Of a stretch of DNA of 16,085 bases, positions 10,650 to 16,085 are shown piece after piece. The notes under the pieces are model-generated. The model saw only the letters and a list, made by a program, of their open reading frames with translations, was not told where the DNA came from and did no database searches. Where the stretch lies: assembly GCA_002378745.1 (NCBI GenBank), contig DFRR01000002.1, positions 17,924-34,008 of the forward strand. Reading direction: 5' to 3'. Numbering within the stretch: the stretch's first letter is position 1; each line of letters starts with the position of its first letter. Source of the DNA: Patescibacteria group bacterium UBA3458 (lineage in GTDB: Bacteria > Patescibacteriota > Minisyncoccia > Phycocordibacterales > UBA2100). Made by a program: the position numbers and the translations under genes.

Positions 10650-12026
10650 TTAGAATGCGAGCGTCCGAATGTCTCCCCTTTCAGGCGCCGTTGCCTGCAC
10701 ACCCAGGAAATCGCGTAAGCGCTGCACTAAAAACAGCGATGAGCGCGGCTCGCCCATAGCAACGAATACCTCTTGTAATGAATCAGCAGTATCAGCGACA
10801 AAGGCGATGAGTCCGTCTCTGTCTTTGTGCGCCGAGAACCCATGGATTGTTTTGCGCTGTGCGCGTACTCGCACCTTTTCGCGTTCTATCGTAACGATCT
10901 TTTCACCGTCTTGAATGCGTCGTCCGAGTGTACCGGCACCTTGGTAACCAACAAACAAAATGGTTGTATTCGGGTCTCCTAAGAGCCCTTTTTCGTGCAT
11001 TAGCACCCGACCTCCCACCGACATGCCGGAGCCGGCAATAATGACTTTTGGTGCAGGAGCATGAAGTACTGCTCGTGACTCCTTTACGTCGTCAACAATG
11101 GTGAATTTAGGGAATGCAAAAATATCGTCTCCGGTAGCAATTTCTTTCTGCACTTGGTCGTTGAAGAGATTAGTGTACTTACGAAACACGTCGGTGACTT
11201 TACTCGCGAGTGGTGAGTCGAGATATACCGGAATTGCAGGAATCTCACCGGACTCAACCATTTTGTTTATCTCATACACCAGTAACTGCGTGCGTTGTAT
11301 CGAAAATGAAGGAATGAGCAAGGTTCGTTTCTGTGTATACGTCTCTTGAAGTACCGCACGAAGCAGCGCGATTCGATCTTCGCGTTGCTCATGTACCCTG
11401 TCTCCATACACACTCTCCATAAGCAGATAGTGCACTCCCTTGAGGTGTTCAGTGTCGCGCAAGAGCGGTGCCGGTGAGTTGCCAAGGTCACCCGTTGCCA
11501 CAAAGCGAACACCATCGCGTTCAAACGCAACCATGGCAGCACCCAGAATGTGTCCAGCATCAAGAAAAGTGACGGTTATATCATCACCAATAGCAAACGG
11601 TTCGTGATATTCCTGTACCTGCCACAGAGAAAGCGTGTGCTCTATATCTTGTGCTTCATAAAGTGGTGCGAGTCCTCGCTTCCGTGCTTCTTCAGCCAAA
11701 ATACGCACGGCATCTTCAAACATCACCGCTGAGAGGTCACGGGTCGCCGCAGTTGAGTAAATAACACCTTTGAAACCGTCTCGTACCAATTTGGGGACAC
11801 GCCCAATGTGGTCGGCGTGTGCATGTGTAATGAAGAGAATGTCGATATCTGCCGGATTATATGGAAATTCCACATAATTCTCCTCTACGCCACGAGAACC
11901 TTGCACGAGTCCACAGTCGATGAGTATTTTTTTACCTCCTGTTTCAAACAAAAAGTGAGCACCGGTAACACTTCCTGCTCCACCCAAAAACGTTAGTGTT
12001 GATTCGTGACTCGTCATGGTCTGCAT
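10650..12026 (-). CDS. Metallo-beta-lactamase/beta-CASP ribonuclease (YSH1/CPSF73-like), 458 aa
   Basis: Zinc-dependent nuclease of the beta-CASP family, probably RNA-specific. MBL motifs: HAHADH (68-73), DAGH (156-159), GDLG (179-182). beta-CASP motifs: ESVYGDR (204-210), IPSFSIQRTQ (238-247), DSP (270-272), AGSGMSVGGR (331-340), and HGFSAH (395-400) with the last conserved His. There is no KH domain and no long C-terminus as in RNase J, so it is closest to the short YSH1-type enzymes common in archaea and some bacteria. Start at 12026: minus-strand GGAGAG lies 8 nt before it; a second Met at residue 4 is possible. First gene of an operon with the VanY-type peptidase (4-nt gap). Its leader is unusually structured. 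Confidence 0.93.
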   Translation of the reverse strand: MQTMTSHESTLTFLGGAGSVTGAHFLFETGGKKILIDCGLVQGSRGVEENYVEFPYNPADIDILFITHAHADHIGRVPKLVRDGFKGVIYSTAATRDLSAVMFEDAVRILAEEARKRGLAPLYEAQDIEHTLSLWQVQEYHEPFAIGDDITVTFLDAGHILGAAMVAFERDGVRFVATGDLGNSPAPLLRDTEHLKGVHYLLMESVYGDRVHEQREDRIALLRAVLQETYTQKRTLLIPSFSIQRTQLLVYEINKMVESGEIPAIPVYLDSPLASKVTDVFRKYTNLFNDQVQKEIATGDDIFAFPKFTIVDDVKESRAVLHAPAPKVIIAGSGMSVGGRVLMHEKGLLGDPNTTILFVGYQGAGTLGRRIQDGEKIVTIEREKVRVRAQRKTIHGFSAHKDRDGLIAFVADTADSLQEVFVAMGEPRSSLFLVQRLRDFLGVQATAPERGDIRTLAF

Positions 12027-12039
12027 TGTACCATCTCTC

Positions 12040-12079
12040 CACGCACACAGCCGCTACAAATGTAGCGGCTGTGTGCGTG
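12040..12079 (-). promoter_or_regulatory. 19-bp perfect hairpin abutting the SD of the nuclease gene
   Basis: Positions 12040-12058 pair perfectly with 12061-12079 around a 2-nt centre. On the minus strand the 3' arm (TGTAGCGGCTGTGTGCGTG) shares its last G with the GGAGAG SD of the nuclease gene. There is no T tract on either strand, so it is not a normal Rho-independent terminator. Confidence 0.85.
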
Positions 12080-12143
12080 CCGTCAGGCATACCTGGAAGA
12101 ACCAGGTGGGTGACCTCAGTATTGCAACCACGGTTGCAATCAA
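12054..12143 (-). CDS. Possible leader ORF of the nuclease gene, 29 codons
   Basis: On the minus strand GGGAGG is followed 6 nt later by TTG (12143-12141), opening a 29-codon frame that begins fMet-IATVVAILRSPTWFF and ends with TAG at 12056-12054. The stop lies at the tip of the 19-bp hairpin, so a ribosome finishing it would keep the hairpin open next to the SD of the nuclease. The TTG start and lack of homologs known to me make this speculative. Confidence 0.2.
   Translation of the reverse strand: MIATVVAILRSPTWFFQVCLTARTQPLHL
12091..12107. repeat. Small hairpin in the nuclease leader
   Basis: ACCTGG AAGAA CCAGGT, a 6-bp perfect stem between the two larger inverted repeats. Confidence 0.5.
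12121..12140. repeat. Perfect inverted repeat, 9-bp arms, 2-nt spacer
   Basis: ATTGCAACC ac GGTTGCAAT. The length and tight spacing suit either a dimeric repressor site or a leader hairpin. It overlaps the start of the possible leader ORF. Confidence 0.8.
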
Positions 12144-12195
12144 TGTTAGCCTCCCTATAGATGCAATTAAGCAGGAATGCCCGACAGCTGGTGCA

Positions 12196-12204
12196 AGTAT
12201 ATCA
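12196..12204 (-). promoter_or_regulatory. Extended -10 promoter of the nuclease-VanY operon
   Basis: Minus-strand TGATATACT. Transcription would start near 12189, giving a ~160-nt leader that includes the inverted repeats described here. No clear -35. Confidence 0.45.
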
Positions 12205-12212
12205 TATCCTGC

Positions 12213-12422
12213 CTACCCTACTCTACGAGCAGCGTCAGCAAGTTTTTCTGCAGCACTCTTAAGCGCCTGTGCTGCCTCTGTTATCTTTTGCTGCGCCTCC
12301 TTTTTGCGATCTTCGTCTGCTTTTACTCCTGGCTGCTCCGCGTTGTAACATGCTTTCCCAAGCACGTCAGCAGCGTCTCTGACCTTTCTGAATGCACTTT
12401 CAACTGAACTGGGTAATGCCAT
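12213..12422 (-). CDS. Small helical protein, 69 aa
   Basis: ATG at 12422, 20 nt after the ndk stop, so it probably shares the ndk transcript; no SD. The product is a single long amphipathic helix or helical hairpin rich in Ala, Lys and Glu (from about residue 30: KADEDRKKEAQQKITEAAQ continuing to the Arg-Arg-Val-Gly end), with one cysteine at residue 25. No membrane segment. The family is not recognised; it could be a coiled-coil partner or a nucleoid-associated peptide. No terminator follows; the stop is directly next to the nuclease promoter region. Confidence 0.6.
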   Translation of the reverse strand: MALPSSVESAFRKVRDAADVLGKACYNAEQPGVKADEDRKKEAQQKITEAAQALKSAAEKLADAARRVG

Positions 12423-12442
12423 ATTTCTTTATGCTACCACCA

Positions 12443-13042
12443 CTATTCGAGAATGCCATCAAGGTTTACGTCATAAAGAATCTGTTCCTGCACGAGACGA
12501 TAGTTGATAATGTCCTCTTTAGTGAGCCACAGTGCAATTTCGCGCTCCGCTTCTTCCGGTTCGTCTGAGCAGTGAATGAGGTTGCGTACCGCGCGGTCAT
12601 CAACGGCAGCAATAGAGTATGACTCAATGGTGTAATCACCACGAATAGTGCCGACGTCTGATGTTGCGGGTTCGGTGCTACCGACGATTTTCTTTACCAC
12701 CGCAACAGCGTGGTTGCCTTCAAGTACCATAACTACTACCGGGCCTGATGTCATGAACTTGATGAGTGCACGAATAATATCTTTTCCGTACTCGATTGCC
12801 TCTTTTTCAATAGGAAGATTGTTCTTCTCTCGATCTGCAATGATGCCCGCACCTTTCTTCTCGTACCATGCATCGTCTTTTGAGTAATGCTGTGACACTT
12901 TATCGGTATCAAGCATTGCAAGCTTAAGACTGGTAATTTTAAGTCCCGTGCGTTCAAAACGTTTAATGATTTCACCGACGAGAGTGCGTTGCACCCCATC
13001 TGGCTTAATGATTACAAATGTTCGCTCCTTCTTATTTGCCAT
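12443..13042 (-). CDS. ndk: Nucleoside diphosphate kinase, long form, 199 aa
   Basis: Transfers the gamma-phosphate of ATP to nucleoside diphosphates through a phospho-histidine. Conserved parts: ERTFVIIKPDGVQRTLVGEII (K13 in KPDG), MTSGPVVVMVLEG (97-109), GTIRGDY (131-137, R134), and the catalytic NLIHCSDEPEEAEREIALW (H157). Usual bacterial enzymes have about 135-150 residues; here an insert of roughly 35 residues (about 54-90, SKDDAWYEKKGAGIIADRE...YGKDII) separates the HY segment from MTSGP, and the C-terminus is longer. ATG 13042 is chosen over an in-frame TTG at 13054 because the family begins with M-(A)-x-ERT. No SD. Followed by the 69-aa gene. Confidence 0.94.
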   Translation of the reverse strand: MANKKERTFVIIKPDGVQRTLVGEIIKRFERTGLKITSLKLAMLDTDKVSQHYSKDDAWYEKKGAGIIADREKNNLPIEKEAIEYGKDIIRALIKFMTSGPVVVMVLEGNHAVAVVKKIVGSTEPATSDVGTIRGDYTIESYSIAAVDDRAVRNLIHCSDEPEEAEREIALWLTKEDIINYRLVQEQILYDVNLDGILE

Positions 13043-13123
13043 AATCAGTTTCAACTATATTTAAAATAATAGCGCAACTCTACCATATACAGCGCTCTTT
13101 TGCAGAGATTATCCGTTCTCGTG

Positions 13124-16085
13124 CTAGATGAAATCAGAGGCATCGAAGCGCTCAGAAGTAGCCGGCTCCGGTGACTTTGCGTACTTTCGGATGATTGCCT
13201 CTTCCACTTCACGCTTATCGCGACCGTAGCGATGGTACGAGAGCTGCTTAATCTTCTCAACCGCATTAAGATCCCCTTCTATCGGAGGTAATGTCTGCAT
13301 ATTGAACGGTCGTACCGGTTTGCCATTTACCAAAAGTGCAACATACGCATTGAAGTTGTCGAGCCCGACGATGTCAGAAGCTGAGAAATCGGGACGGAAT
13401 TGTCGTTCGAGAAATTCTGCATCTTCGTTACCAACACGGAACACACATTTCGTGCCTACGTTGCCAAAGACTGCGTCGCGGATCTTCTCGTCAAGCTGCG
13501 CAATGAATTGATGCGCGATATTGAGCGATAATCGGTACTTGCGCGCCTCTGAGAGAATCGTAGCAATTGATGGTGTGGTGAAGTTCTGAAACTCGTCGAT
13601 GTAGAGATAGAAGTCGGCGATATCTTTTTGCCCTGCAGCAACGCGATCAACACGTGACAATGCCGCTTGTAGGAACTTACCAACGATAATGAGACCGAGC
13701 AGCTCAGCATTAAGGTCACCGAGACGTCCTTTGGAGAGATTAACGAGAAGAATCTTCTTGTCGTCCATAATCTCACGGAAGTTAAATGACGACTTTTCCT
13801 GCGTGATAATCGGCCGCATCGTTGAGTTGCTGAGGAAAATGTCTGTCTTTGCGGTAATGTATGGCACGATATTCTCGAGCGACGCTTCACCCCCCGCCTT
13901 TTCGGCAATCTCTTCCCAGAACTGATTTACGAGCGGGTTGCGCGAATTTGCCAAGCACTGGTGTCGAAACTGTGCGTTTGCGAGCACGCGTGGAATGTCT
14001 GCCATTGTTGCGGTGCCTTCCGGCATCCCCTCAAGCACTAAGAGTGCTGCATTGCGGAAGTATTGCTCAAACATCGGCCCGAGTGATTCTGGCGACTTCG
14101 CAAGAAAGAGTTTTTCAAAGATGCTAAATATTTCGTTTACCACGAACGTTTTCTGCTCCGGAAACTCCGGATTAAACTCCATGATATTGAGTCCCATCGG
14201 GCGCTGTGTGTAGCCCGGATCGAAATAGATGACATCATCGTATCGCTCAGGCGGCACTGCCGCGAGAATATCGACGATATCTGAGCCATGCGGATCAATG
14301 TAACAACACCCCTCTCCGTTACGAATATCCTGAATAATCATGTTCTTCATGAGATTCGTCTTACCGGTTCCGGTTTGTCCAATCTCATAGAAGTGGCGCA
14401 TGCGGTCTTCAGCAAGGAACTTGACCATGGTTTCGGTGCCACCAAATATATTTTTGCCAAGCACGACACCACGACGCTGTGGCGTCATAATCTCACTCGG
14501 TGCCACAGTCGCGCTCTCCGGTATATCAGGCGCAGCAGGTGACATCGGCTGTGCTGTTGGCGCTGGTCGTGTGTTCTGTGCCGGCTGTGTGTCCGAATCG
14601 TCGGCTGAAACTTCAATAGGTGCGGCCACGTGTTTTGCGCGTGTTTGTTTGAGTTCGCGTGACGTCGAAACGCCTTGTCCAGTGAGGTGGCACATGGCGA
14701 CAAGCTCGGTAAGCGCGAGTGGTTGCATACGCGGTATATTAAGCGTTCGAAATGTGAATGCGTGCACAAAATTGCGCAATGCACTCCCGCGTTCGTGGAT
14801 GAACTTGAGCGCATTTCCTTGCGCATCTTCAAATTGATTGAACGTGGATGCGATGTTATCGATTATGTCGTGCGCTCGTTCCTCTTCCTGTGCTGACGCC
14901 AAAATACGGATGTTTACCGGTACGATACGACTGTTTACCTTTTTCGTGATGGTTTCGAGAGTAAGCTGGTCAACTGCCTTGTCTTTCATGCTGTTTTTCG
15001 TACGATTGAGCAGGAAGTCACCAATGCTTTCACCGATAGCATCGAGCGCCTCGCTGAATGGTTCAGTTCCGTGACGGATTGCCTTTTTGGCATTCTTTCC
15101 GTCTCTGAGGTTGTCAACCACCTTTTTGTACTGCCGGTTATACGTATCACCGTTGTCGCCAATGATAAATTGGATTGCCGCGCCCTCCCCATGCTTTTTA
15201 AGCTTTCCGAATGCGGAGAGCATAATGTTGAGTGGGTCGTGCACGAAGTCTTTATATTCGCGCAGTGGGTACACCGGGCTACGCTCTAACACACCGTACG
15301 CGCCGGCATGTACACCTCCATAGTTGAAAATGTTGTAGTCACCGCGCACTTCTTCCATTTGTGCGTTCGGGAATATCGAAATAAGATGTCGTTCAAATAA
15401 ATCACGTTTCTTGCGTGGCACAGCGACGTAAAATATCGCCTCTTCGCTCCCCTGCTGTACTGCCACTTCAACTGAAAAAATATCCTTCTTGTGCAACTTG
15501 CCACTACCCATGACACTCAACATGCCAGCATAAAACTGCTCCATTGATGCAAGTAGTCGCTCAAGGTCTTGCTGTACATTGTTATTCTTGTCTTCTGCCG
15601 TCTGCGCTGGCAATGATACTTCGTAGAGCACCATGTGTAACGCCCTCCATACTTCTGAGCCTTTCGTGATGCCCGGTGTCGGCAATCCCTGTGCAACGTA
15701 TTGCACAAGCGCTCGGTGCAAGTCGTCTTCAATGTGTGCGCTACCCATTTTGGCAACTACTTTGAGGGTATTTTTGATGCCTCGCTCGCTCACCATCTTC
15801 AGCAACTCGTCGATTTGCACATCGTGTTCTTCCGGTTCGAGTCGCAACGACTCGCTGAGCACACTCGCTTCCGGCATATCATACCGTTCGTGTAACACTT
15901 CGTTTGACGGAATATCTTGGTACTGCACAATCTCTCGCTTTGCGAGCCGATCTTGCTCAAATACGGAGCGTTCTCCTTCGAGCTCCTGTTCTTTTATTCG
16001 AATACGCTCCCGTAAATACGCAAGCTCTTCTTCTGGCGTACGAAAACGTTCTGCAGCAGGTTGTACTACATCAGGTGCTGATCCT
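13124..16085 (-). CDS. VirD4/TraG-like type IV secretion ATPase, N-terminus outside window
   Basis: The frame is open to the right edge; about 986 residues are visible, so a GTG at 15928 is an internal codon rather than the start. Order: charged, probably coiled N-terminal part; a domain with the segment IFPNAQMEEVRGDYNIFNY (14.3-15.4 kb region) as in large ATPases of CPR and Gram-positive bacteria; a Pro/Ala-rich linker (near 14.5 kb); then a FtsK/VirD4-type motor domain. Walker A GQTGTGKT is at 14380-14357 and Walker B YLYIDEFQ at 13609-13586, followed by SEARKYRLSLNIAHQFIAQL, typical of the TraM-recognition part of TraG/TraD. Such ATPases feed DNA or protein into a type IV secretion channel. 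No other secretion gene lies inside the window; partners may lie to the right. Confidence 0.9.
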   Translation of the reverse strand, partial: GSAPDVVQPAAERFRTPEEELAYLRERIRIKEQELEGERSVFEQDRLAKREIVQYQDIPSNEVLHERYDMPEASVLSESLRLEPEEHDVQIDELLKMVSERGIKNTLKVVAKMGSAHIEDDLHRALVQYVAQGLPTPGITKGSEVWRALHMVLYEVSLPAQTAEDKNNNVQQDLERLLASMEQFYAGMLSVMGSGKLHKKDIFSVEVAVQQGSEEAIFYVAVPRKKRDLFERHLISIFPNAQMEEVRGDYNIFNYGGVHAGAYGVLERSPVYPLREYKDFVHDPLNIMLSAFGKLKKHGEGAAIQFIIGDNGDTYNRQYKKVVDNLRDGKNAKKAIRHGTEPFSEALDAIGESIGDFLLNRTKNSMKDKAVDQLTLETITKKVNSRIVPVNIRILASAQEEERAHDIIDNIASTFNQFEDAQGNALKFIHERGSALRNFVHAFTFRTLNIPRMQPLALTELVAMCHLTGQGVSTSRELKQTRAKHVAAPIEVSADDSDTQPAQNTRPAPTAQPMSPAAPDIPESATVAPSEIMTPQRRGVVLGKNIFGGTETMVKFLAEDRMRHFYEIGQTGTGKTNLMKNMIIQDIRNGEGCCYIDPHGSDIVDILAAVPPERYDDVIYFDPGYTQRPMGLNIMEFNPEFPEQKTFVVNEIFSIFEKLFLAKSPESLGPMFEQYFRNAALLVLEGMPEGTATMADIPRVLANAQFRHQCLANSRNPLVNQFWEEIAEKAGGEASLENIVPYITAKTDIFLSNSTMRPIITQEKSSFNFREIMDDKKILLVNLSKGRLGDLNAELLGLIIVGKFLQAALSRVDRVAAGQKDIADFYLYIDEFQNFTTPSIATILSEARKYRLSLNIAHQFIAQLDEKIRDAVFGNVGTKCVFRVGNEDAEFLERQFRPDFSASDIVGLDNFNAYVALLVNGKPVRPFNMQTLPPIEGDLNAVEKIKQLSYHRYGRDKREVEEAIIRKYAKSPEPATSERFDASDFI

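Noticed and set aside
12016..12348. 110-codon plus-strand frame antisense to the nuclease leader and the 69-aa gene
   Set aside because: It crosses the perfect 19-bp hairpin and a gene on the other strand, has no SD or promoter, and is rich in Ser/Cys/Ala as expected for an antisense frame.
13302..14837. Several plus-strand frames opposite the VirD4-like ATPase
   Set aside because: Serine/cysteine/proline-rich shadow frames without start signals, opposite a gene with clear conserved motifs.
1..16085. CRISPR arrays, tRNA/rRNA genes, insertion sequences, integron attC sites
   Set aside because: No regular repeat-spacer series, no cloverleaf with conserved T-loop, no transposase or integrase frame, and no long terminal inverted repeats. 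The left arm of small units resembles cassettes only in layout.

Overview
The window looks like chromosomal DNA of an uncultivated Patescibacteria/CPR bacterium, probably Parcubacteria-like. This is an inference from gene content and style: compact genes, few Shine-Dalgarno (SD) sites at core genes, a long VirD4/TraG-like ATPase, a ~200-residue nucleoside diphosphate kinase, an archaeal-like beta-CASP nuclease, and small uncharacterised membrane proteins. TGA acts as a normal stop, so the Gracilibacteria code does not apply. No 16S rRNA, tRNA, CRISPR array, transposase or integrase was seen.

Layout. (1) 1-3800 is an accessory-looking arm of mostly single-gene units. It holds the end of an unrecognised gene, a 52-aa ORF, a DUF2061-like membrane protein, an unknown 247-aa protein, a DUF378 protein, two four-helix membrane proteins, a zinc-ribbon protein and possibly a lysine-rich mini-ORF. 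Many units have their own promoter and Rho-independent terminator. Four carry strong SD sites, unlike the rest of the window. (2) 3800-8040 holds TspO/MBR, a conserved protein of unknown function with an RGW-QWY-GRR motif, a LOG/TIGR00730 protein, a DUF4349-like membrane protein and an AI-2E family permease. (3) 8040-8340 is a gene-free stretch with a terminator, two strong palindromes and the infC promoter. (4) 8339-9422 is the conserved infC-rpmI-rplT operon. (5) On the minus strand, 12026-9482 reads beta-CASP nuclease -> VanY-type carboxypeptidase -> small CBU_0592-like membrane protein. This operon is preceded by a leader with several inverted repeats. (6) 13042-12213 is ndk followed by a small helical protein. 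(7) 13124 to the right edge is the C-terminal ~986 residues of a VirD4/TraG-type ATPase.

The most notable signal is how genes start. Several genes have a -10 box (often the extended form TGnTAnnnT) ending only 6-9 nt before the start codon, which predicts leaderless mRNAs. The SD-led small genes on the left instead have longer leaders, two of them with recognisable -35 boxes. Two leaders stand out as possible undescribed regulation. The infC mRNA is predicted to begin directly with a GC-rich hairpin. The nuclease mRNA is predicted to have a ~160-nt leader with a 9-bp inverted repeat, a possible 29-codon upstream ORF and a 19-bp perfect hairpin touching the SD. All functional names rest on motif recognition by eye; no database search was run.
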